Assembly: GCA_023159155.1 (NCBI GenBank)
Contig: JAJNNX010000051.1
Coordinates: 248,001-312,000, forward strand
Length of the DNA: 64,000 nt
Direction: 5' to 3'
Source: Ustulina deusta
Lineage: Eukaryota > Ascomycota > Sordariomycetes > Xylariales > Xylariaceae
Shown piece by piece: positions 10,430 to 22,000 of the stretch. The translations under genes and the position numbers were made by a program. Every line of letters starts with the position of its first letter. Positions within the stretch are counted from its first letter, which is position 1. The notes under the pieces were generated by a model. That model was not told the DNA's origin and ran no database searches. It saw only the letters and a list, made by a program, of their open reading frames with translations.

Positions 10430-12454
10430 TACGCGTACCTAATGTAAGCACTGCCTTCAAACTGGGTTCGGGCCAATGCTGTGGAACAGTACCGTCTCAC
10501 CGCTGAGTAATCAGATAAACTGAGGGTAGCCCACCCCTGTTGACCTAAGGGTACCCGTGCATTTTGTAAGTAGCAATGCCCCACAGAGTACTTCGCCTAT
10601 TAAACTCAAAACCTTATCAATAAGCTGTTATAAGGCTTTTTTATTAATAAAACCTTTATTAACTAATATATAAATTACTAGTTTTTTATAACACTATTTA
10701 ATTCTATATATATATATTTAGTTTTATATATATATATTATATATTAATTTATATATATATATTATATATTAATTTATATAAGTTTTATGAGTTTAATAAA
10801 GCAAAGTACTCTGTGGGATATTTCTCTCTGTAAAACACACAGGTACTTGTCTGTCGAGTGATTATAGTCAGCCAATCACAAGTCGCTTAATGACCGAATC
10901 GGGCTAGATTCGATCTGTACCACAGCAGGTGCACTGTTTGTGCTATTCACGTCCGCAGGGGTCCTGATGACAAGCTCCATCATTGCAGGGTAAAGCAAGG
11001 TCAAGTAGGTACTGTAAGCATTAAAACGCTAGAAATACTGCTTGATTCCCGATTTGTTAGATAACAATTCAACAAGTGCTCGCTCGTATGAGTTGATGTT
11101 CAATCGGATGATTCCTGCTCGGGGTTGCGCTCTAAACTAACCACATTCGAGCGCCCATGATGCGAGGACAAAGCTGGGCCGAGCCGAGCCGAGCCGACAT
11201 CAGCCTCGGATCACCGAGGTCACAACTTTGCATACCTACTAGTCCTCGTCCTCTGTCCCGGAGGTCTGCATACACTAGTTCGGGATACCTAGGTAGCTCC
11301 GAGCTAATCTAATGATTTCGGATATGTCTGGCAAAGGGTAGACACAGCTATCCTTCATGAAAGAGGCGTTACAGGCTTGCATCTGTTGCTCTATTTATCA
11401 TTAGGTGCCACCGCAGTTTATACAGATCGGAATAATAATATACAACTTACATGGGCTGATCTCATACCTCACTAAGCTTTGCTACAAGATGGTTTTCTGA
11501 TTCATAAAGTGCGTTCGTAGGAATCACTAGTTGTTGAGACAATTCAAGGTTTTTCTTTTTTACATTGAAAAATAACACACATTCTTAAAACTCGAAGGGT
11601 TGACTCATGCTATAATAGGATATAAATAGAAGTCCTTTGAGATAGTGCGGTCGGAACCAACTGTATCTACTGGCTACTGTTGCTGTCAATCACATAACCT
11701 AGATTGGTGGCAGCTAGCCAACGAATCTTGCCCAGGCCGTACATCAGATATAAGCCCTCCGTATAAGAAGGATCCTATCGGGCGTCTGAATATCTCAGAA
11801 TTAACCATTAACCATTCTTGTTCTTTTCTTCTTTGTTTTGTTCGACATAATTACTAGGTATGTAAGTAATATAGGTACCTAGATAGTCTAACCCAGATAG
11901 CCTGGGACACAGCACATTCGTCATTAGTATATACTAGATACTAAGTAGGTTAGCTGAATGCGGAGAGATACCAGTGGGTTGCTCCCTAGTATATTAAAGT
12001 ACTGTGGTTCAAGTTTGTTCTTAGAGGTATGAAATGGCCAAGCGATGCAGTAATTCCGAACTGGGGGGCAAGGTACCTAAACTAATACAAATGAGCTCCT
12101 AGGGCTACATTACCTGTAAGGATACCTCAGGCTATGTCCGGGCTGCTTAAAACTTATCACCGAGCTACTTGCTTGTTCCCCTGATTTACCTATAATTATA
12201 TGCTTAACCTACCTAATACATGTCTCACGGGGCTGGGTACCTAAGCATTGTCAGCCAACGCTTTTTTCTCCCCTGCTAGGCGTACCACCTCCCCAGACCC
12301 CTACTAGGCCACTGTGTACCCGTGGCGTTTATTATTACATCTGTATATACATCACCTTCACGTCCAGACTAGTGAACATAGTCTCGAGCACATCGCAGAC
12401 CTACATCAACAAAGCCTATCAGTTCGAGGGTTTCCTACGCTCAGAGTACCCAAA
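10430..12454. other. Intergenic region between FMO and MFS genes, with a small AT-rich island
   Basis: No gene is supported. An AT-rich patch at about 10600-10800 contains repeated (TA)n tracts and looks like a small RIP-affected insertion between GC-normal flanks. GAGCCGAGCC tandem words occur near 11178. The last few hundred bases before 12455 contain CCTACCTAATAC-like words and should hold the promoter of the MFS gene. Confidence 0.6.
10608..10800. repeat. Small AT-rich island with (TA)n tracts
   Basis: Near-pure A/T sequence contains ATATATATATT units repeated in tandem-like fashion, including the word ATATATTAATTTATATA occurring twice in a row. It has no coding potential. It is probably a RIP-eroded repeat insertion or simple-sequence expansion. 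Confidence 0.6.
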
Positions 12455-13887
12455 ATGACCGGTCCTGGCTCGACGGATTCTTCAGTGCGGGAGAAGCCCC
12501 TGGGGGAAGGGCGAGCGGAGGGGTTTCTGATGAATACGGATTCAGAGAAGGGTGAGGTCGAAGGCGAAAGTGCGCCGGTACCGCCTCCCGCTGCACCAGC
12601 TGGCTTCAACCCGGCCGACTTCCCTGATGGCGGTCGTGAGGCTTGGTTGGTGGTGTTCGGCGGGTTCCTGGCCCTCTTCTGCTCCTTCGGCCTCGTGAAC
12701 TGTATCGGGGTCTTTCAGCAATACTATGTCGAAGGCCCGTTATCCAACTATTCGGAATCGGAAGTCAGCTGGATCCCTTCCCTTCATGTTTTTGTCGTGA
12801 CCGGATCGAATGCTATCGTAAGCAGTCACGCTCTCCTCTGATCCCTCTGTTGTCACAGCAAAGCACTGGATTCTAATCAAGTATGCAGATGGGCCGTCTC
12901 TTTGACAATTATGGACCCCGCTGGATTCTCGTCATTGGCACAATCGTCTACTCTTTCGGCCTCATGGTGACTTCGCTATCGTCCCAGTACTACCAATTCA
13001 TCCTCTCACAGGGTCTCGTGCTTGCTCTTGGCGCCAGCGCCATTTTCAATTGCGCAACGAACTCCGTCATAACCTGGTTCTTCAAGCGTCGTGCGACCGC
13101 TCTGGGTATCATGGTTTCGGGTTCTTCGCTTGGCGGTGTCGTCCTCCCTATCATGATGGACAAGCTTATCCCCCAGATCGGATTCCCGTGGACTGTTCGT
13201 ACCCTGGGCTTTATGTTTTTGGCCCTTTGCGGCATAAGCAGTGTTACAGTCAAGTCGAGACTGCCTCCACGCCCCAAGCCGCTGCGCCTTTCAGACTACG
13301 TATCGCCTTTTAAAGAACTCAAGTTCACCATCGTAGCGATAGCGTCGTTTTTTCTATTCTGGGGCCTCTTCCTACCATTCAACTACCTCATCTTGCAAGC
13401 TATGGATGCTGGCGTTGACCCCAACCTTGTGCCGTATATCATACCCATTCTGAATGCCCTAAGCATCCCTGGTCGTATCTTGCCAGGCTTTTTTGGTGAT
13501 CGCCTGGGACGTTACAACACCATGATCTTTATCTCTGCGCTATCTGGCATCATCACTCTAGCCCTATGGATTCCGGGCAGCAAGTCTACCGCTGCAATTA
13601 TTGTATACGGCGGCATTTTTGGCTTCTCTTCAGGTGGCATCATCTCCCTTCTCCCTGCGTGCGTGGCCCAGATCAGCGATATCAGAGAAATCGGAACACG
13701 CAATGGCATGAATCTGTTCCTCGCCGCCCTTGGCTCACTAACGGGCTCTCCCATCGGTGGTGCCATTAGTAACGGGAAGCACTACCTCGGCCTTCAGCTC
13801 TTCACGGGAATAACTATGCTAGCGGGTTCATTGTTGTACGTCATTGCCCGGACGGTAATGGTTGGGCTTAAGCCTGCCAGGGTCTAA
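12455..13887 (+). CDS. MFS transporter, monocarboxylate transporter-like
   Basis: Two exons, 12455-12817 and 12889-13887, with a 71-bp GTAAGC...CAG intron, encode about 453 residues. The start at 12455 (CCAAAATGACC) has a good context. A hydrophilic cytoplasmic N-terminus of roughly 60 residues, rich in E and P, precedes [17 protein letters not shown] and about twelve hydrophobic segments. The MFS loop signature reads [12 protein letters not shown] after the second segment, and a second GDRLGRYN follows the mid-protein loop. This is the layout of the fungal monocarboxylate-transporter-like family in the plasma membrane. Its place between the monooxygenase and the PKS suggests export of the cluster product, though members of this family also take up organic acids. 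No lesion is visible. Confidence 0.93.
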
Positions 13888-14627
13888 TTCCGTACTGTCT
13901 CCGAAACTTTTAGATCACCAGGACTAATCCTTGTGACCTTATCAACTCATGACAGAGTAGGAGTATAGGTCATGACAGGCGAGGGAACGAGCCGACAAGG
14001 GCATGGGCATGGAAAGCCATGGCTTATTGGTCCTCATGCCAAGACTTGGTTTGAGAAGGCCACACATCTATCTAGTTGATACCAAATGAAAGGGTAGAAT
14101 ATCGGGTGATCGGGGTGAGCATGATAGAAGGGGGTTAGGATAAAAAGGATATAATACCATGATTTCTCATTCTAGAGTCGGGTAATATCTGAAAATGAAA
14201 CAAAGAAAGTGGCATTCGGTCACTTTCCCAAACCATGATGTTCACCTGGTCTTGTCAAATCAGGGTTATGCAAGACAGCATATGGCCATGCACCTCGGTG
14301 GATAGGGATACCTAAAGCGGCCGAAAGTGTACGTACCTAACTTACTTGCATGCAGCTTTCGCCGCAGTTATCGATCCCAGCCGCAGCCGAGTACAGGACC
14401 AGAAGAATGGATGTTAACTTGATGGGCTGCATTCATAATTACCATGATCGTCGTCGTCTTACTATAAGACGGCATGGTATGAACTCGGCCGCAGTCACTT
14501 CCAGCCACATTGTGGAAATATGATATGATGGTCAATTTTTTTTTAATTCTTTTAACTCTTTTCTAAGAAGAAGCTTGATTTTAGCGTTACTAACTCCGTA
14601 TACGTAGGCTTTACCATTTCTGCCCGT
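13888..14627. other. Intergenic region, convergent 3' flanks
   Basis: This lies between two convergent genes, the MFS transporter and the dehydrogenase fragment. I see no coding sequence or RNA gene. A T-rich stretch at about 14530-14570 may serve the 3' end of one of the two genes. Confidence 0.6.
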
Positions 14628-15540
14628 TTACAGTTTGACCACGATCTGTTGCGCCGAAACGCCAGCCCGTTGAAGATCCACGACTGCCTGGACGCTCTCA
14701 AGTCCCCGACCAGCTATTAGTGGCACCGGCGCGGGTTTATACGAACCCGTTTCTAGTGCCTTGGGCAGGAAGTCCTCGTAGATGGCTTTGCTGACCTCGT
14801 CATTCTTGATGGTCAGTCCGAAGACGCCCTGCTGGTTTACACCCTCCGGTGGATCGGGGAAGCCTCGCTTCGTTGCCACGACGAACTTGTTACCCTGCGC
14901 TTTCTGTCATGGAAAATTTAGTCAGTGAGGCTCTACGGTGTCACGTGGCAGAGAGGACGTACCACTGCCACATCGACGCAGATCGCCCACGCTGGATCCC
15001 CGATGCAATCCATAACACCCGCCAGGGTCTTCGACTTGAGAGCGGCCAAGAGGTCCTCACGCACCGTTGGGCTGTTGTAGTCGAATACCTGAGATGCGCC
15101 AAGCTTCTTCACATACTCGAAATTTTGAAGCGAAGCCGTAGTGACGACCTTGTAACCAGCGGCAATGGCCAGTTGGACTGTCGTGCAACGCGTAAAGGTC
15201 GGCGTGGGAATGAATCGTGCAGAGGATATATGTGTGCGCTTACTGGCGTTGCTGTCAACACTGGAGACACCACCCCAGACGAGTAACGTCTGACCAGGGG
15301 CTGCCGAGCTGGCTCGAGGGGAGACTGCAAGTTAAGCAAGCCCTTCTGGAAGAGTCCGACAGCGACGGTCGAGAGCCCCAAGGGTAAAACCACGGCCGTC
15401 TCGTACGACATACTGGCTGGAATAGGGCTGGCCATATTAGCCTGCAGGATAGTGTGCAGCTGGAAACCTCCGTCCTGCTGTTGGCCACTGACTGTGGGCG
15501 TAAGCGCGGCCAGGGGGCCTGGGAAGAAGGGCAAGAAAGA
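14628..15540 (-). pseudogene. Alcohol dehydrogenase/enoyl reductase-like (MDR), truncated and frameshifted
   Basis: Minus-strand exons with introns at 15178-15243 and 14904-14962 encode the C-terminal two thirds of a medium-chain dehydrogenase of the fungal zinc-binding-like/enoyl reductase type. Visible parts are QQQDGGFQLHTILQANMASPIP, the segment YETAVVLPLGLSTVAVGLFQ, the Rossmann core LLVWGGVSSVDSNA (GGxxxxG-like), YKVVTTASLQNFEYVKKLGA, and the end GLTIKNDEVSKAIYEDFLPK with a normal stop at 14628. Two faults show. Between LQSPLE and PGQTLLVWGG (about 15300-15325) the frame slips without a usable intron, and the N-terminal GroES-like domain of about 90 residues is not recognisable in 15540-15990. 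It is divergent from the PKS and probably was a trans-acting reductase of the pathway. It cannot make a complete enzyme as read. Confidence 0.75.
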
Positions 15541-16038
15541 GGAGAGAGGCGTAGGCTTCGATGAAGGTGATGCTCATTACCGCATGGAATAGAGGAAGAC
15601 GACGATGGCACAAGAATGCTAGCCAAACGGGGGCGACTGCGGACTGTTCCAGAGCATTTGAACCATATCATGATGGTTGATTTGATCTTGCACCCAGTCT
15701 CCCGTCGAGCACACACCTACATCAACTACTCATCAAGACGCCTATCTGCGTCCAGCGTAGCGTGGTTCTGCCGCCGCTGGTGGCTTTCTCGTGTACTGCC
15801 GGTGTAATACCGTTGATACATCGTGGGCTTGCTGCTCGGTATCAAAAGACATGATCGAATCGAAACCAGCCCTAGCATATTCCAGAGACATCCCTACCTG
15901 CCCTCGTACCGTGACAACCAGTCTAGCGTTACATAACCAATTATTACGCACAAGTTTCTTTCGGCTTAGAAAGGACTCTCGCTTCCGCTAGCTATTAACA
16001 CTGGCTGGACTTCTATCTAAACCTCTTGCACGTTAACC
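15541..16038. other. Former bidirectional promoter between the dehydrogenase and PKS genes
   Basis: About 500 bp separate the dehydrogenase remnant from the PKS start. They may include decayed N-terminal dehydrogenase sequence: the minus strand near 15650-15690 reads DWVQDQINHH, loosely like the family's DW motif. The remainder should be promoter sequence. No other gene is seen. Confidence 0.45.
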
Positions 16039-19000
16039 ATGGCCGAAATGAGTGATCCTGTGCGCTCTGCTTTGGCCCATCCCTCCGTCCTCGTATTCGG
16101 CCCTCTATCGCTGTCATGCAATCCCGCACAAGTTTCCCGAGTGAGAAGGGCTCTTGTTGGTGACACCCACAATACATGGATCCTCAACCTAGTTGCTCAG
16201 TTACCATGACTATGGACGACCATCTTAACTGCCCTCCCGACACTCCAAGACGACTCAGGATATAGACAAGTCCTAGATATGGCGGAAGCCTTTCGCTTGG
16301 GACGACCTCTCGAAACACCCTATCCCTTACCTAATAAGGTGCTTATACCAGTGGTCGTGATATTCCATCTTACACAATATACCGACTTCCTCGGACGCGC
16401 TGGCGTAAACGTCGACGAAGCGTGGAAGATCCCCAGTGAGACTATCGGTTTCTGCACAGGCCTCCTAAATGCGTTCGCTGTTGCTAGCTCGGCGAGTAAG
16501 ACGGACTTTGGGCGGTACGGTGCTGTCTCTGTAAGGCTTGGTTTGCTAGTCGGCATGGTGGTCGATGCCCGGGAAGCTCTCTCGGATCTAAATATTTCCA
16601 AGTCGCTTCGCGCAGGCTGGAGCTCGACGCAGATGAAGGATGAAATGATAGGCATTATCAAGGAGTATCCAGATGTAAGGCCAAAGCCTCACCTTTGCGA
16701 GGAAGATGATACCTCTCTTTCTGTTTTTTTTGGTTTCCTTTTTCTCCCCCTTTCCCTTCTTTCTCTTTCCCAAGTTAAATAACTAACAGCTCACACGATC
16801 CATCAAATATAGACGTACGTATCTGTTGAATACGATGAGAATCTGGCAACTATCACGACGACAGCATCGAATATTAGAGCACTTGATCAGCGGTTGAAGA
16901 ACGCTGGTTTCATTTCCTCAGAGCTTGAACTTTATGGACGTTTCCATGCCGAATGTCACCAGGATTTGATCGCCCCTATTGTAGAGTTCTGTGATATGAA
17001 TCCAGAGTTCCAATGTCCGGACGCTTCCGAAACGCACAGCCCGACACGCTTGAATACCCAGGGGAAACTACTTACACAAGGAAGTCTGCATCACCACGCC
17101 GTCGATTCCATCCTAACCAAAACGGCCGAGTGGCATCAGACCCTTGCCCTCGCCCGACAGTCGTTCGTGGAGAATGACTCACTCCTCGTCTCCTTCGGCT
17201 TTGGGCGATGTGTGCCATCTACACACGTGCGCGCCATCAGTAACCAGGTAGTTCACCTGGCTGATATTGGAGACTCTATTATTCCTGCATTGAAGGAGAA
17301 GCGAGCAATTATGGACAATAACATTGCCGTCGTGGGCATTTCGTGTAAGGTAGCCGGCGCCGACAATCTGGAAGAATTCTGGGACTTGCTCTGCGCGGCC
17401 AAATCTCAGCACCGAGAGGTGCCCCAAGATCGCATCGCCTCCAACAAGACGGCTTTCCGCGATATTGACGAGAAACGAAAGTGGTTTGCCAACCTCATCG
17501 ATGGACTCGACAAGTTTGATCACACAAATTCTTCAAGAAGAGCCCGAGGGAGAGCGCTACCACGGATCTTCAGCAACGACTGCTCTTACAGATCGCGTAT
17601 CAGGCTGTAGAACATTCGGGATATTTCTGCTCGCCCGATCCGGACAGGCGTGTGGGATGCTACATAGGGTTGTGGAACACCGACTACGAGAACAACATCG
17701 CTTGTCACGCCCCGAATGCTTTTTCTGCAACTGGAAATCTACAGGGCTTCGTGGCTGGAAAAGTAAGCCATTACTTCGGCTGGACCGGACCCGGCCTTAC
17801 CATCGACAAGGCCTGCTCGCCGTCCGCCGTGGCCGTACATCAAGCGTAAGTGGCTCTCAGTTTTCCCAATTGCGTCGTCCGGTTCAATATCCAGTGATTC
17901 TCTCCTTCGTGATACGTTTGAACGTATTTTAAACCCCAAGATAGTTTTTCAGTTCACCTTTTGAGGCATCGTACTAACCCCTGAGTGTTCAGGTGCCGCG
18001 CAATTATCAGTGGCGAGTGTACGGCGGCGCTTGCTGAGGTACTCATGTCATGACTAGTCCGTTGTAGTTCCAAAACTTCGCGGGTGCCTCATTCTTAAGC
18101 ACGACCGGTCAATGCAAGCCCTTTGATGCCAAGGCAGACAGCTACTGCCGAGGTGAGGGCGAAGAAGTTGTCAGCGGCGGTGGCAGACGGCGATCAGGTT
18201 AGTATTTTGGAATATTTCATTCTCCTTGTTAATATGCGTCGGGGTCGCCATTTCCTAGACGGGCTATTCCCCCCCTATTACGCCCGCAACCCCCTAGAAT
18301 GCCTACAAGATTGATACTGTAAGAAATTGCTAACTTCTGGTTTTGAAAATAGATACTAGGCGTCGTGGCCAGCACGGGTGTCCAGCAGAATCAAAACTGC
18401 ACGCCTATATTGGTCCCCAAAGTGCCACCGCTCTCCAATCTCTTTAGTGAAGTGACCAACATAGCCCGGCTCACGCCCGGCCAGATATCCGTCATTGAAG
18501 CCCACGGCACTGGCACCGCTGTAGGAGATCCAGCCGAGTACGATAGCATCAGACAAGTCCTCGGAGGCTCTGTCCGCTCGAGCCCACTGGCGATTAGCTC
18601 CGTCAAGGGCCTCCCTCGTTGGCCACGTCGAATGTACATCGGGTATCATATCCATGATTAAGGTGTTGCCAATGATGAACAAAGGCGCTATTCCCGCGCA
18701 AGCCAGCTTCACTACCATGAACCCTGCCATCAGAGCAACACCGGCGGACAACATGATTGTACCAACGAGTTTGCTTCCTTGGGATGTGGATTTCCGTGCG
18801 GCGCTAATCAATAACTATGGTGCGTCCGGGTCTAATGCTTCCATAGTGATTACGGAGTCACCATTGGCGACTAGACACGGAACGGACAGTAGCGTTTCGT
18901 CAAAATCATCATCTCCTGGCTTGAAGTATCCTTTCTGGCTTTGTGGCCTCGATGATCAGAGTCTCGGGCGATACGCCGAAGCCTGTTAGTAAAAGACACA

Positions 19001-22000
19001 TTGAAGAATCATTAGCCGTGCCACGCTGATCCAGGATGCCTGGGGTTCCGACAAGGGCGCCATGATGGCCGTCGAGTCGGAGTTGTCCATAGTTAAGAAA
19101 CTGCTGGCCGACGTTGCTGCTGATTCTATATATAATGGCAAGGAAGCCTCAATCGCTTGCTATAATGGCCCCAGGAGCTTTACAATTGCCGGCTCTGAGG
19201 CGGCCATCAACGCTCTCGGAGATGCTGTTGCCAAGATGCCCAAAACCATGAATACGATCCGCGTCAAGAAGCTAAATGTAACGAACGCGTTCTATTGTGC
19301 CTTTGTTGATCCGTTAATAGTTCGTCTGGAAGAGAATGTTCGGGATTTAACGTTCTGCGAGCTCAAAATACCAATTGAACGAGCAACGGAGTTTTCCATG
19401 CAAGGAAATTCACGGCTAAGTTCGTTCCCGAGCACATGCGGCAGCCCGTCTTCTTTAACCACGCGTTGCAGCGTCTCGCTCAACGTTTCCCGGGTGCTGT
19501 CTTCCTCGAAGCTGGTTCCTCTTCCACGATCACTTCGATGGCTAGTAAAGCTTTGGAGAACCCGAGCGCGTCTCATTTCCAAGCAGTCAACATAACGAGC
19601 GACAACAGATGGAACAACCTAGTCGATGTCACAATCGGTCTGTGGGAGGCTGGGCTAACTGCACAGCTTTGGGCCCATAGTGCCATGCAGTCAATCGAAC
19701 ATACGGTGCTTCTTCTGCTACCGTATTAGTTCGATGATTCTAGACACTGGTTGGAGTTAAAGGCTACATCTCAGACACTAGCGTTCATTGAGGTGCCTAA
19801 GGTTAAGGCAATTGAAGAGAAGTTACCCGATACCTTGCTGACGTTCCTGGGCCACCAAGACGGCGAGATCCGGCTGGCGAGATTCCGGATAAACACAACG
19901 ATTCCTCTCTGCGACAAGTTCGTCGTGGGACATGTCATCGCACAGACGGCACCCATTTGTCCTTCGATCGTTGAGTATTCTGACGAATATCGCGGACTGC
20001 AAAAGCTTGTCGCGCAAGGCAGCCACTCCGCGGGATACGTCACCAGGAAGCAAAAAACACTGCCTGGGAGTGTCGACAATGTATTTATGACAGAGGCCGT
20101 CTGCCAGGTGGGTGGTATACATGAATTGCATGACCGGTCGATCCCCGCCCGATATCTTCCTCGCCACAGGCATCGAAAGATGAATCCGTTCACCAACCGC
20201 CCAACGAGACACACAGCCAGAAGCCTACCATGTCCTAGCTTCTCACCACCAAACCTCCGACAAGACCTTCCTAACAGACGTATTTGTTTACGACGTGAAT
20301 GACGGCTCCCTAGTCGAGGCAATCCCAAGCGTTGGCTTCGTCAAGGTAGCCAAGCTTACTATGCAGAAGCTACCGAGACGACTCACACCGGGAATTGGCG
20401 AAAAGTCCTCTGCGATGGGCGTGGCTCCCCCTAATTCATCGGTGGTGATTGAAGCGCCAGTGGGTAAACCTCTGCAACCAACTTTGCCGCCTATGACTTT
20501 GCGAATGCCTACTCTAGGTAAAGCAAAGAAGGGACCTCCCAAGTCAGACGTGGCTGCCAAGGTAAAGGAGATTTTGGCGGAGCTGTCGGGACTCGAAATG
20601 CATGAGATCAAGCCTGACAGTATGCTACCTGATTTGGGCATCGATTCGCTCATGGGTATGAAGATGGTGCACGAAATCGAAGGAGCATTTAAAATCACGC
20701 TGCCTGAGAGCGATTTGATGGAGATTATAGACATTCCCGGCTTGATCAAGTGCGTACAAAAAGCCGTAGGAGTTGGTGGTGGTCTGGTTGATGGCGGTGA
20801 TTACGCTTCAGACGGCGAGGAGAGCAGCAGTGGGAAGTCTGATGACAGACAGAGTGTCGCATCCTCGTCACACGGTCCTTCCACAGGCCAGATAACTCCC
20901 CGAGTGGAGTTGGAGCTCGATCTCGGCGGCGAGTTGAAGCTATCTTTCGCCACCGTAATGGAGGCATTCAACGAAACAAAGGCCTCGACGGACGAGCGCA
21001 TCGCCGAATATGACCAAACCAACTATGTCGATACGGTGATGCCACTTCAGACGAAGATGTGCATCGCCTTGACTCTGGAGGCCTTGGAGGAATTGGGCGT
21101 GGTCCTTCGCGATGCCACTCCCAACCAAAAGTTTCCGCGGATCTTGCACCCGAAAGAGCATAGCCGACTGGTCGAGTACCTCTACAAGATGCTGGTGGAG
21201 GCACAGCTCATCATTGTCGACGACACGTGCATCACGCGTACCGGCGTGCCATATCCTACCGCCTCTAGCCAGCAGGTATTAGAAGAGCTGCTCCAACGCT
21301 TCCCAGACCAGAACACGGCCGACAAGCTGAAATTTTACACGGGCTCAAACCTAGCACAAGTGTTGCTCGGCAAGACGGATGGCATCAAGCTCGTGTTTGG
21401 CACGCCCGAGGGCCGCAAGCTTGTGTCAGGCCTGTATGGCGAATGGCCCTTGAACCGCATCTTTTACAGGCAGATGGAAGATTTCCTTAGCCGGTTGGCT
21501 TCAAAGCTCCACGCGGCCGACGGGCTGCTCAAAATTTTAGAGATGTGAGCCGGTACTGGCGGAACTACTCGTTGGCTCATCCCTCTTCTGGCTACGCTGG
21601 ACATCCCCGTAGAGTACACGTTTACTGACCTGGCCCCATCCTTTGTTGCCGCGGCACGTAAGAAGTTCAAGCCGTACCCTTCATAAAGTTCCGAACACAT
21701 GACATCGAAAAGGCACCCGCAGCCGACCTCGAGGGCACTCAACACATCATCATCGCCAGCAACGCCGTCCACACAACACACAGTCTTTGCGGGTCGACGG
21801 CTAACATGCGCAAGCTCTTGCGGCCCGATGGTTTTCTTATGATGCTCGGGATGACCGGCACCTTGTACTGGGTCGACATAATCTTCGGGCTCCTTGAGGA
21901 CTGGTGGTTCTTCGACAACAGCCGCACCTACGCTGTTACGGACGAATTGAAATGGGAGAAGGACTTTCAGTCGGTTGGCTACGGACACGTCAACTGGACC

